DNA of 64,000 bases, taken from positions 1 to 64,000 of the forward strand of contig SAUG01000082.1 in the NCBI GenBank assembly GCA_011316305.1, given 5' to 3'. Within the stretch, counting starts at the first letter, position 1. Each line of letters begins with the position of its first letter. Positions 45,690 to 56,757 of the stretch are shown piece by piece. The notes beneath the pieces were generated by a model. It was not told where the DNA came from, made no database searches, and was given only the letters and a program-made list of their open reading frames with translations. The position numbers and the translations under genes are program-made. The stretch comes from Rusavskia elegans. Its lineage: Eukaryota > Ascomycota > Lecanoromycetes > Teloschistales > Teloschistaceae.

Positions 45690-47045
45690 CAAAGCCCGGG
45701 GGCAGAAAACGTCGCAAATTACAACCTCGAGGGCAACCAACCCGCCATCCCCCTTGACCTCCTTATCCTCATCAGGCATATAAGCGGCTACATCGGTTCC
45801 CACGTCGCCGCCGGCTCCCGCGTCTAAGGAACCACACGAGATGATGCCAAGGCATCATGGATCGTCAACCTATTCACCCAGAAATCTGGCACCGGGCGGG
45901 TGGAAACGCCTCTTGTACTCAACGTGGCTTAAGCCGGTGCTTTTGATGAAGTTTGCAAAGGTATGTGTATACTTTGTTTCCCCAAGCTCTGCGCACATCA
46001 GGGCCCAATCCAAATCTCACTCTTGACCGCGAGCATAAGTTTCCGGTGTAGCAACATGCAGCATCCGACATGGCCTTCTCGTCCTATCCTCACGCCGCAA
46101 TCTCACTCGTTATCGCCGGTGCCGTGAACGCTGTATCTGCCGCCGCCAAAGAGCCCTGTATTCAACAAGCTTTGTACACGTCATCATCCATAGCTATCGC
46201 CTCCGCCAAACTCAAATACGAATTCACTATCAGCACCGACCACTGGAACTCCAAGATCGTCGCCAAAGCCTGGGCCCCAGCGCCCTACAACAACGGACCC
46301 CCCCTCTTCGTCTACGGCGCCAGCAAAAGCCAAGCTGAACAGGTCATATGGCAATTCGTTTGCGAAGGGAAACCGAGCCTGATCATAAACGCTGTCTTGC
46401 CTAACCTGAAATCGGGCACTCTCATGAGCGAAAAGCAAAACGCAACCACTGGAACCCTGGTCCGAAACATCTACGACAAAGGGGATATGAGCGTTGCTGG
46501 TTTTCTCCGCCCCCGTGGGTAGTGAATGTATCCCTTCCGCTGCTACTGAGGGTCGCGGTGGAGTTACATTCCGCTCTATAAACCCTGCTCGCGGTGAGCA
46601 GAACTGTTCGAACACTCCGACTTGGCGGATTAGGCACTCGATACCTCGACTGCCAGCCGAATCGCATGCCCTGCCAATACATAAGACTATAAGCTTAGTG
46701 TTCGGATTTTTCTGCTCATGAAGAGCCTAGAGACGGCGACCCCAGCAGCGGAAGGGATTGGATCCGGCTCGTAATCAAGTCGCGGCGCTGAATGATAACG
46801 ATGTGGAGACGAGCACATATTGGCTTTCACATACCATTGGAACATCAACATCAGCGATATGTCGGGGTGCTCGAGGAAGCTATATCCGAGTCAAGAGATC
46901 CTGCCAGAATTTTTAGGCCTGAGGTGTGGTTCAAGCAAACCTGTCAATCGTCCCTGCCGCCAATCCACAGCGCAAAATTCGGGAGAAAGGTCACGGACGA
47001 GTTTGCAAGAAAGTTCCAGGTATACTACCTGTTTGTGAGCTTATA
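45690..47045 (+). pseudogene. Decayed NAD(P)-dependent reductase (extended SDR, DFR/aldehyde-reductase type)
   Basis: Remains of an extended short-chain dehydrogenase are read in order but in several frames. Nucleotide-binding region: LLILI...SGYIGSHVA (45744-45806), then a TAA, GTTRDDAKASWIVNLFTQKS, a second TAA in NVA*AGAFDEVCKG. A GTATGTG donor at about 45960 marks an old intron. After it VSGVA, a one-base insertion near 46054, then ASDMAFSSYPHAAISLVIAG, AVNAVSAAAKEP, YTSSS and the catalytic YGASKSQAEQ (YxxxK, about 46313). SLIINAVLPN and TLVRNIYDKGD follow, then another frameshift before PPWVVNV (about 46525). The C-terminal remnant RKLYPSQEILPEFLGLRCGS appears near 46877, with TSLQESSRYTT to about 47030. 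At least two stops and two or more frameshifts make it nonfunctional. Confidence 0.85.
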
Positions 47046-47944
47046 TCCCTGTGTCAAGGAACCCCGAAAAGCGTCTTAATGCCGCGCAGCGGGTATGTGA
47101 GATGTAGTAAGTGATAACACAGTCCGTGGAACCCATTCCGAGAGGTTGCATCGTGTGCTCTATGGGTTCAGTTTGGCCCCGCGGCCTCGTCGCATCCGTG
47201 ATGTTCGTCGTGGTTTCCCTTGTCCTTTCTTTGTTGCATTCCAGTTCGAATGCCACGCCCATCTTTTTATTGAGAGCCCTCAGTTGTGTATAGACTCGGC
47301 TGCTGGATCACCGTCAACATATCTGTTCTGTGCTCGGCTCCTGGGCTTTATGGTCTTCGTGGTTACGGTACAGCAAAAATTCTGTTCCAAGATCCGTTGT
47401 TTATGATGTCAAGTTTGGTCTGGAGAGCGGCAAGATGCAGGATTGGTAATGATGAGTTGAGTATTGGAGGTCTGTCTGTCTGTCTGTCTGTCTGTTGATG
47501 GCTTGATGATTCAGACTGTCGATATAAATGTTATCGATGTATACGGCTGACGAGATATGTGAATGTGTTAAGAGTAGTGGGGAAGATGTGGTATGAAGCT
47601 GGAGCCGGGGTGCTAGGTGTAAATGGTGGGAAGGTATGATACCTGGTTACCGTTATCGTGGGTTGAATATGTGTTTGTGTGATGGGCTACTGGGAGCTTC
47701 AGGAGTGGTGGGGCATGAGGGGGTTCTTATGGGGTTTGGGAGGGGGTAAGGAGTAGGGACGATTTATTAGGAAGATAGACAATGGGTTCGATAATCTTCA
47801 TCTGTAGGTACATATGATCCCCCCCCCGGGAGAGGGGGGTAACGGGCGAGTTTTGACCCATGAGCAATGGCTCCCAGACGACGCGTCTTTATATAAGCTC
47901 AATTCCCCCTTTTCTATACAGTCCACATCATCCAGGCCGTCAGG
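47046..47944. other. Intergenic region with (TCTG)n microsatellite
   Basis: Contains six to seven TCTG units at about 47470-47496 and a C9/G6 inverted stretch at 47819-47838 (CCCCCCCCCGGGAGAGGGGGG). No gene. Confidence 0.5.
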
Positions 47945-49198
47945 CTACCGCGTAAGATGCGCAAGAGGCACATGATCCGTCCTCTTCGCATCTTCCGAAA
48001 ACGCCGAATCCTGCGTCTCCAAATCATTCCGGAACGTCCCTACCGACCTCCTCCCTTTCCCCTGCTCCGACCCATCATCATGAGGTGTATCCAGAAACTT
48101 CCGTTCCGTCGCCCCAGGGCTGTTGTCGTCCATGTTCTTGTATCTTTCCATGCTGAGCCGGCTGAGGAGGCTGCGGCGGCCTTTTCGCGTGATGAGGACG
48201 CGGTAGAGGGGGAGGGAGGCGACGATGACGGCGATGGTGACTTCGAGGCTGGACCAGAGGGCGACGCCGGAGAAGGTGCCGGATTGGAGGGATTCGACGG
48301 TGCGGAGGATGTCGACGATGGCGACCAGGAGGCCGAGGGAGAAGATTAGGGTTAGGTTTATTTTTTGGGAGGTGCGCAGTTGGAGGCCGTAGATCATGAA
48401 GAGGGGGAGGATAAGGACTGTGTGGTGTTGTGATGTTAGTGCGCAGATACGGAGGGTGGTGTGAAAGGGGATGATGGGGGGGATGGGACTGACCGATGAG
48501 GTCGGTGCCGACGTTGAGGGCGCACCAGTATTTGTATGTTGCGCGAATGTCGTGCAGCTTTTCGGGGGAGGCACATTTTTCTGGTCGATTGTCAGCGAGG
48601 CTATGGGGCAGAGAAAGGGAAAGGGCAGATGTGCATACTGAAGTCGTACAGATCGCTCGCTGAGCCGCAAAGTGTCAAGGTGCTGCCGATGCAGACCCAA
48701 AACGTTGCGAAGACCAGCGCCACGGCCGCCCACCACATTCGGATGAAGGTCCGCGAGACATCGAAGAGCAGTCGATAGAAGATGAGGAATGTCGCCTTGA
48801 CGCTCCAGAGCACCATGAACACCAACAGCGTAACCACCAACCTCAATTGCAGGTATTTGCGGTAGAAGGGGTCGGTCAGCGGCGGCGGCACCTCTTCCTT
48901 ACGATTGATTCTCGCTATCCGAACCGAATAAGGGAATCCGGTTGTGTAAGCAGCCGCGAGGCCAATAAGGAGCAAGAGGGAGAGGAGATGGGAGGCATCA
49001 TCCAGGTGGAATTTTCCGGCGGTGACGTATCGAATGGTGAATCTCCCAATCGATAGGATGATGGCGACAGTGGTAAGGGTCCATAAGAGGGCCTGGGAGG
49101 GGTGGCACAACAGTGTAAGCGAATGCGGCCAGATGCAGGAACGGGCATGTTCATGTGGTACATACATTCAAACCTTCGACGGAAACGGTGTTGTTCAT
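47945..49198 (-). CDS. Rhodopsin-like fungal integral membrane protein (first copy)
   Basis: Seven-helix fungal membrane protein of the PTH11/SAT-like rhodopsin-fold group; these have been linked to sensing and to clusters, but a function cannot be read here. Four exons: 49166-49198 (MNNTVSVEGLN), 48639-49092, 48494-48580, 47945-48417; 348 aa. Donors GTATGT, GTATGC, GTCAGT; acceptors CCCAG, GACCAG, CACAG; every junction keeps the frame. Features: ALLWTLTTVAIILSIGRFTI (helix 1), DDASHLLSLLLLIGLAAAYT (helix 2), a loop with Asp/Pro, LLVFMVLWSVKATFLIFYRL (helix 3), VFATFWVCIGSTLTLCGSAS, the KCASPEKL loop, YWCALNVGTDLIG, LILPLFMIYGLQLRTSQK, and a long charged cytosolic tail. It is divergently transcribed from the MFS exporter, with a shared 697-bp upstream region. 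Confidence 0.85.
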
Positions 49199-49895
49199 GA
49201 TGAATGGCACAGCAAGATGGGCAAGCAGGCAAAGTGACGCAGATAATGCTCAACCCGTAGGGATGGAAGAAGGATGGGAACACGGACAGGTAGAGAAACC
49301 GCAGAGGGATTATTAACGCAAGCGACGCCATCTTACACAGCAATTGTCGGTGTAGGTAGCTGATGCCAAGGGGGGGGTGAGATGAGGTTGGTGGTTGCGG
49401 AGTCCGAGGACTGGGTGTGGTTGGCATGTGGTTGGATTGGTGGCAGCCATACAGCTCTGTACGCTTCGCCATGCGCTGTGCCACCATGCAGCATCGGAAG
49501 CTTGTCATGGCCGATAGTTTGTGGGAATCTCAGTCTCTTACTTCGACCAAGCAATAGAGAGCTTTTTATCCTTTGACAGAGCGAGAAAGCAACAGGCGGA
49601 TGATGGACATGGCTCCCGCGGGAACCCAGTGTAGCGCAACCACGATGGTCGTACTTGTACGGTGAAGCCGCGGGCCGCCCGTCAGACTGAGATGACGTGC
49701 GCTAAAGACCAGCGGGGTTTCAGCTGAGAAGTCAGAATTCAGACTTGTCGTCCAAATTGCCGTTTAGGGCTAGATCGAGATAGCATACCGATACGGAGTA
49801 GTCAACGTCGTCATATCAGAGTCTTACTTCTCCCTACCAACCGCCGAGAGTAACATATCCCAGTGCTCCTACGCGTACCGCTCGTCAGCACGAGT
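49199..49895. promoter_or_regulatory. Shared upstream region of divergent membrane-protein and MFS genes
   Basis: 697 bp between two divergent ATGs, a possible bidirectional promoter. It contains CTCCCGCGGGAACCC with the palindrome TCCCGCGGGA (49614-49623), the CGG-type palindrome that Zn2Cys6 factors can bind; this reading is inference. Confidence 0.4.
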
Positions 49896-51752
49896 ATGTC
49901 GACTGGAGAGACTGCAACAGAGCGGTCGCCGCTACTGAGAGAGTCGCCTTCACAACATTGGGTCTCAACGGACGCCGATACAACCAGTCCGTCGACTGAT
50001 GATGACTCTACCGAGCAGACATCAGAGCCTGAAAGCCCGGAGATATTGCAGGCGAGAAAGAATGTCAAGCAGATGCTTCCCATCCTTGGTGTCGGTATCT
50101 TTCTGGCCTTCCTAGATCAGTCCATTGTTGCCGCCATCAACGGAGACATCGGCAGCGACTTGAACGCCCTCAGCAGTGTTTCCTGGATCGCAACCGCCTA
50201 CTTCCTGACCATGACTTGCTCCCAGCCTCTCTATGGCAAGCTGAGTGATGTTTTCGGACGTAAACCCTGTCTTCTATTCGCCTTCACCATGTTCGGCATC
50301 GGTAGTCTCGGCTGCGGTTTGACGGGAACCATGGCTGGTCTAATTGCGGCCCGTGTAAGCCGGAACCTTCCATCAAATGTCCTCTATCCTTCACTTATCA
50401 CTATCAGGCTGTTCAAGGAGTTGGCGGTGGTGGCATGTTGATTGTCGTCACTGTGCTCCTGTCCGATCTGATCCCATTGAGAGATCGAGGCACCTACCAG
50501 GGCTACCTGAACCTTATTGGAGCGATTGGCTCAACAAGTGGTGGACCAATAGGTCTGTTTTGAGTTCTAGTGTGAAGTGTTGGTATGTTTCTAACGTGTC
50601 ACTCTAGGAGGCTTGTTCGTACAAACCATTGGGTGGAGATGGTGAGGATCACCAACCGATTTGGTACAGGGTACTGAATCCATCCCAGGGCCTTTCTCAT
50701 TCAAGTATTGCTTTGCCTTTTTGCCATGCTTGCTGTCAGCATCTTCCTCCATCCACCTCCACGCAAGACCGACATCTCTTGGCGAGAGCAGCTCAAGCGG
50801 ATCGACTTCCTTGGCGCTCTACTCCTTATTCTGACCGTCTTCGGAATACTCTTCGGTCTTGACCGGGGTTCGAACGTGTCGTGGCACAGTCCAGTGACGA
50901 TTGTTTCGCTTTGCGCGACAGTGCCTTTGATATTGGCATTTCTGTGGGTTGAGACAAGGTTCGCCTCTGAGCCCTTTACTCCCGGCCATGTCATCTTCGA
51001 CAAAGCACTCTGTGCGTGCTATGTTCAGAACTTCTTCGGCTACGCAGGCTTCACTGCATTCATATTCTACATCCCGTTCTTCCTTCAAGTCGTGCTCGAG
51101 ATGACACCTGCACAAGCTGGTGCCGGCTTGATCCCGGCCGCCGTTTCCGCGGTTGTTGGAACCCTCTTGGGAGGCATCATTCTTAAAAGAATCGGCAAAT
51201 TCTACTGGCTGGCTTTGATAGCTTCTATGATAGGCACAATTACAGCCGGGCCGATAGCGATTGCACCGTCCTTACCACGCGGGTCCGCCATCACAATCTA
51301 CGTTGCATCTGTTGTTACTTTTGTTCCACAAGGCATGACAATCACTGCTTCACTCATCGCAATCAGTAGGTACAACAACAGCTTATGTTGGTCGCAGCTC
51401 ACGTCCCACAGTCTCGAACGTGTCTTCAGCCGACCAAGCTGTTGCTACTGCGTGCTCCTTCCTCTTCCGATCCCTTGGCGCAGCCGTCGGTGTTTCTCTA
51501 GTCGGTTTGGTCATTCAGCAGGTCTTGGGCACAAAGCTACGAGCGAGGCTAGACCCCGATCGAGCTAATCAGATTGTCGACAACGTTTCGAGAAGTCTGG
51601 ATTTTATCAAAGATCTACCCCCGGATCTGCGCACCGTTGTGGAAGGATGCTACCGTGATGGCATTCAGAGCGGCTTCATCATGTGCGTGGCACTTCTCGG
51701 GGTGGGTACGCTGAGTATTGTGTGGTGGAGGGAGAAGAAAATGTCCAAGTAG
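49896..51752 (+). CDS. MFS drug:H+ antiporter-type exporter (DHA2, 14 helices)
   Basis: Plasma-membrane exporter of drugs or secondary metabolites. Five exons: 49896-50354, 50408-50552, 50608-50641, 50689-51365, 51412-51752; introns 46-55 bp, donors GTAAGC, GTCTGT, GTGAGG, GTAGGT; 551 aa, all phases consistent. A polar N-terminus (MSTGETATERSPLLRES) is followed by LPILGVGIFLAFLDQSIVAA (helix 1, with the DHA2 LDxxIVxxA motif), then GKLSDVFGRKP (motif A), RAVQGVGGGGM (motif B-like) and GAIGSTSGGPIGG (motif C-like). The central region KRIDFLGALLLILTVFGILF GL and a large helix-rich second half are typical. The C-terminus ends WWREKKMSK. A 34-bp third exon (GLFVQTIGWRW) makes it easy to mis-predict. 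The divergent rhodopsin-like gene suggests co-regulation. Confidence 0.93.
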
Positions 51753-53015
51753 TAGCGCTTGACTTGCTACAGCTTGCAGGCCAAGTGGTCTTGATCTTGG
51801 AAAGAGTTCAAATCCAGTGAGCGTAGAAAGGCTACAGTATTACGGGATGGTTCATCGACAAAGGACAGTCGCCAGCTTGACGACTCCAGTGAGCTGTCTC
51901 TCCAGAAGGGTATGCTGTACCACCCATCAGCAACAACGGACCTGAACCGAAGGTGAGATTAAGGTAGCTTGAGAAGGAAAAGAACCAAAGGACGACATAT
52001 GGCTCTACGTAACCAAGGTGAAGAGGTCAGTGGCAATGCTATTGTGTTTATATTGCAATCTCACAGCCTACTAGACCCATCGAAAAGCCATTGGTGCATT
52101 CCGACCAGTCAGCAAGTGCACTGCATGCTTCCACGTGGCAAGCAAGATCAGCGAACAGAATGAACATTGATGCCTTGTCTATGTGTCTCGGTTCTCGACG
52201 AATCATATCCTGACCTACAGCCACAAGGCAACACTAACATATTTGAAAAACACGTTTTATTTGGCAACCGTTCGCAGAGGGCGGCCCGGATCGGAACCTT
52301 ACCTCCACGCGCACGAAGCATAATCCTGCGGGTAGAACTCTTGGCCTACTGCGGTAACAGTCTACATCATAGAGGGGGTGATATGGAGCCTGTGGGTTGG
52401 TCAGGGATCGTGGCGGGAGGTCTCAGCATGAAAAAGCGAACAACCTCAAGAGCTCTTCGTACAAGCATAATTGGGAATAAGTCACCAGGTTGATATGCCG
52501 TACAAAGGCTCGGCAGTACAATACCTTCCCGCAATGTATTGCAACGACCAATCCACGTGTAGGGGGATACCTTACAATTTGAAGGATTATCTTGTCGCGC
52601 ATATTCCACTGCATGCTGCAGCATGCCATCATACCGCTATCCGTTCGTATCCTATTGTACTACGGAACGGAGGCGTGCAGGCACCTTTTCCCGCTTTTCT
52701 TCCCCTTTTACTAAAACTGGAGTACAACAGAATGTGTTGGTTTGACATTGAGGGGGGTTGAGGGTTTGGTGATCCTCGGAGCAACACAGCTCCGGTGGAA
52801 TTTGCTTGTTGGCTCCTCCTCATCCTCTTCTATGTTATGTCTACCTCCTGCTGGTGTATGCTCTTCGTTTTAAGATTGCGATAGTATCGCGTGTGTCCTT
52901 ACTACAGACAAATCAGCAGGACAAGAGTGACTGGTCAACAACAGAGTCGCCAACAAGCCGCAATAAGCACTACTCTAGTGAGCGATAGTCCCTTTCTTAA
53001 AGGAGGACTAAGAGC
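51753..53015. other. Intergenic region, nothing recognised
   Basis: About 1.26 kb. Short frames only; no known product. Confidence 0.4.
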
Positions 53016-54481
53016 ATGTCCGCTCTTTCACCAGCCCTCCATCCGCCCCAAGGCCAAGAGCCGAACTTCGCGCACCCAGAATCTCTACAACGATGGACCA
53101 CCGTCTGTGTGGCGGTGTGCCTAACAATCAGCACGATGGTTTTCTGTCTCAGATCCTACGTTCGCCTCTGCCTCAGGCGCTCCTGGATATTTGAAGACTG
53201 TAAGAACACCTGCCTCTGTCGCTTTGCCGACCAAGTATGCTGATTTGCTTTAGCTCTTGTTCTGGCCGCTTGGGTACAGATTTTCAGTTAACCTTGAAGG
53301 AAGACTCGAAGTATGTTGCCGCTGACCATATGCAGGCTGGTCTGGTCATTTACTGCTCCCTTTTGACAACATCGATGCACAGACATGGTGGGGTCCATGG
53401 TTGGGACCTTACTGTAGCGGATGCACACCAAGCCAATTACGTAGGGTTCCTTGTACAGCACAAGTTCGCAGATGACTACTGACCCGGGGTGCAGTGGACC
53501 AATGTTACGTCTATCGTGTACGGCCTGGTCATGCTTATCGTCAAGACTGCCATCCTCCTTTTCTATCGCCGCATCTTCCTCACCCAAAAGGGAGAACTCT
53601 TCGACTGGGTGCTCCGGGTCTTCATGGCTATCATCATCATATTCTACGGTACCACGACGCTCATCAAGATATGGTTATGCGCTCCACGCGAAAAGATTTG
53701 GGACCACTCGGTTCCTGGACACTGTCTCAGTATCTCAAGTCTCTTCAATGCTAGCGGTCTCTTCAATTGGCTCACGGACATATTGATTCTGTTGATACCG
53801 GTAAAAACCTTGTGGAGATTGCAGATGAGTGCCAGGAAAAAAGCTGGTATAGCAGCCGTCTTTACTTTAGGCTTTGGGTATGGTGAAAGGGCACTTGGGT
53901 TGAATGAAAGTAGCTGACATAAGATAGTGCGCCCGTCTTCGGCATAGTCGGTTTCGCGGTCCGCTTGAAAGTCGACTCATCGCTTGATGTAACTTACCAC
54001 AATACCGAGATTGCCCTTTGGGCGTACGTATATCCTCCCACGGTTTTACACAAACCAGGACTCACTCTAGAACAGGACTGCAGAAATAGCCATTGGTCTC
54101 GTTTGCGTCTGCGTGCCCGAGCTGCCAGCTTTAGCCGGAGGCTGTCGCCGTAGGAAAAGGCCAAGCGAAAGCATAGTCAATGGGCCGATCACTACCCGTG
54201 GGACCGGTCACTACAGACTGAGAACATTGGGCAGTCTGGACGAGGAAGCGCCATGGGGAGGGATCCAGCTGAAGCAGAAAGGGCATCCTGACCCCTCTGG
54301 TGATACACCTTTGCCGCCTGCCGCGGTGATCACGAAGATTCGAGGCGGGACTCATACACCCTCGGACTATCCTGAACCGGACGTCCTCTATACGAGGAGT
54401 GTCGATGGGTCGTCCATTGGCCGGGATGGAATTTACACTTCTGTAATGATGGAGCGATCTGTGGCAGAGGTCGGTAAGTAA
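53016..54481 (+). CDS. Rhodopsin/PTH11-like integral membrane protein (second copy)
   Basis: Second member of the same broad seven-helix family. Six exons: 53016-53199, 53254-53273 (a 20-bp micro-exon), 53336-53440, 53495-53877, 53928-54023, 54076-54481; 397 aa, phases consistent. Start MSALSPALHPPQGQ; WTTVCVAVCLTISTMVFCLR (helix 1), YVRLCLRRSWIFED; the micro-exon supplies SLVLAAW. Family features: HGWDLTVADAHQANY, WTNVTSIVYGLVMLIVKTAI LLFYRRIF, SLFNASGLFNWLTDILILLI PVKTLWRLQMSARKKAG, GAPVFGIVGFAVRLKV, TEIALWA-TAEIAIGLVCVCVPEL. These match the DxxL/RRIF/P-x-LW-LQM signatures of fungal rhodopsin-domain proteins. The cytosolic tail is basic, then Gly/Pro-rich. An alternative 3' splice (GTAAGT at 54474) would change only the last residues. 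The micro-exon is inferred from frame and family fit and needs RNA support. Confidence 0.82.
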
Positions 54482-55725
54482 GTAGTGATACCTGAGACTG
54501 TCGTTGCTGCGACAGGACTTTGAAGATTGTCATGAAGTACTGGATTGGCATCCACCTTTTGACTGGCGTTTTAGTGAAGGGTGCAAGATGTGAGCTGCGT
54601 ATGGGGGTTCATGAAATACATCGTGATTGGGCGACCGTTCCCAAACAAATTACTGTCCATCTGGCTATGGCGCCTGAAACCGACACGCTCTCTGGTGCTT
54701 GTGGCTGGTCATGCATTTGGCAAGGCGCACACAGCCCCCCAAGACAGAAGACTCGTTCTTGGCTTCTGTTATCAACCTCTCCGGATGTCACCTCACTTGT
54801 GGCCATTCGCCAACATTCTACAGCTTTGGGCTTTTCTGTACTCTACCCCTTGACGGATATGGCTACAAAACGGACATGACCAGTTTTCCTGATCCTTTGT
54901 TTATCTAGCTTTGCGAGACGTTTCGTTCTAACCATCTCACTTCTCTAGCCTTATATCGTCCACGTTACGATCGTGGGTATGCTTGGGAGACTGATCCTCC
55001 CAGATGGACCATGTCTAACTGCGTGGTCGTTGGGAAAGCTACGAAGCCTTTTGGGAGTCACAGCTCTCGGTCTCGACACAAGCTTGTCAGTGAGGAACAA
55101 CAAGAGCATGGATCGACAAGGTAACTGGTTGCAGGAGGTGGGCCCCTCGGCGTTGGAGTTACCGAGTTAAAGGACGGGTTAGGACACGAGATGACTCTTA
55201 GTAGTGTGGCTCTTTCGGCCGCCTATTTGGTTTCCTCTGTAGAAGCGGAAAGTCTCAAGAGGAGTATAAGCTTGGAGAGCAGGAGCGGCCCACCTTTCTT
55301 GTCTGCTTCGGACGACATCGGATGCTCCTTCCCAGGCTTGCGCTCACTTATACGACGACTTCTTGCTGCATTCAAATCCGGTCTGTTTTACAACTCCAAC
55401 ATCTTCAACATTCCGTCAAACATTCTTGATTGCATGAGTTCACATGCCAGCAAAGGATTCTCGCTAAAGCGTTATGGCGAGTCAAACATCATTAACAAGG
55501 CGGGCTGGTCCTGTGACTGTCTCTTTATCGCCAGAGCAGTATTTTGAGTTGCGTGATAAGTATCAGGGGTAAGTACGTCGTGATTCTGATGCTCTTGAAC
55601 GACATGCATCCAATACCACCTCGACAGGCATTTGACATGGATGCCAGTCTATGTCGCTGTCATCGTGCTCACCTAATACCGGGCAGGCACCTAATACTCT
55701 GTCATGACGCTGTTGGGCATGGCTA
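54482..55725. other. Intergenic region, possible upstream exons
   Basis: About 1.24 kb. The frame 55191-55547 (MTLSSVALSAAYLVSS...) is open but unrecognised. It could belong to a 5' exon of the next gene or be spurious. Confidence 0.35.
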
Positions 55726-56757
55726 ATGCTTCACAGACTGCTCCAACGCTTCTACGTTCGAGTATACCCAATAGCCAGGGCGCTTGACAAGGATAACGAC
55801 GGGCGCATCGACATCCTCGTCGATGAAGAACTCGACCAAAACGCAGCAAGAGACCTGAAGAAGGACTTGGGTGCGAGGAATCGGCTCCAGATCGGACCTA
55901 CCATATCGTTCGCGATTCCACTCGCAGCAAATAACCAGATGGAATACTTCCAGCTCGACGTCCATGTATGCAAGCCAAGCTTCTTTGACTGGCAAAAGAC
56001 GCTCTACACCCACGCCGACATGTGGTGTATCATCGCAACGTGTGCCAAACATCTAGGCTTCTCGATCAATGAAACAGGACTGTACCTCCGAGTCCGCGAG
56101 ATCGAAAAGACACATCGCCAGGACTGCCTGCTCCATTTGACGTCGGATCCGGAAAACATGATGCTTTTCTTGGATTTGGATGATATTCGGTTCGCCATCG
56201 GCTTCGAGAGCTTAGATGAGCTTTTCGTCTGGGCAACAACGTCGAATGTTCTTCAATGGAGATACTGCAATTTGGAAACCCCCACGTCACAGTTTGAAAG
56301 GCCGATGCGCAGAGCGTTCCGGACGGAATGGCTCCCACGACTGTATCCGGATGTCGACACCGGTCCGCCTGAATCGGACAGCCAAAGTGAGAGAAGATCC
56401 TTGGCTGAGAAGGCCTTGACGTTCTTTAACAAGCGAGATGACTGTAAGAAAAAGATACTGGACCATAAGCTGAGGACGGATTTTCTTTGGAAGCAGATTG
56501 CAAAGTCACTCCCGCTCGAACACGAAGAGCTAAATCACGCCATGACGGCCCTGATGACATTGATGCAGTGGCGAGACGGTGAAATAGTATTGCGACCTAA
56601 GAAACATCCGTATGACGGGGTTCCGTGGTTTGGGAATAGCGGCGAAGTTGGGGAGAGATTCGTGGACGACGTCGTGGTGCCGTGGGTCTTGAACAGTTGG
56701 CGGGAGGCGGTTGAGCTTTATGAAAATTTGCGGTTGGGTAGCTTCTATTTAAGCTAG
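55726..56757 (+). CDS. Conserved fungal protein of unknown function
   Basis: 343-codon open frame starting MLHRLLQRFYVRVYPIARAL; since TTCACAG sits just inside the ATG, an upstream exon and a different start are possible. A recognisable family pattern: DNDGRIDILVDEEL, then MEYFQLDVHVC, a segment with FFDWQKTLYTHADMWCIIAT C, LYLRVREIEKTHR, LTSDPENMMLFLDLD and FESLDELFVWATTSNVL. I know this arrangement from large families of uncharacterised filamentous-fungal proteins; the Asp-rich start and beta-strand pattern suggest a nucleotidyltransferase-like fold, but catalytic residues are not proven. The C-terminal part is charged (FFNKRDDCKKKI) and helical (PWVLNSWREAVELYENLR). It is the last gene before the AT-rich block. 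Confidence 0.7.
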   Translation: MLHRLLQRFYVRVYPIARALDKDNDGRIDILVDEELDQNAARDLKKDLGARNRLQIGPTISFAIPLAANNQMEYFQLDVHVCKPSFFDWQKTLYTHADMWCIIATCAKHLGFSINETGLYLRVREIEKTHRQDCLLHLTSDPENMMLFLDLDDIRFAIGFESLDELFVWATTSNVLQWRYCNLETPTSQFERPMRRAFRTEWLPRLYPDVDTGPPESDSQSERRSLAEKALTFFNKRDDCKKKILDHKLRTDFLWKQIAKSLPLEHEELNHAMTALMTLMQWRDGEIVLRPKKHPYDGVPWFGNSGEVGERFVDDVVVPWVLNSWREAVELYENLRLGSFYLS

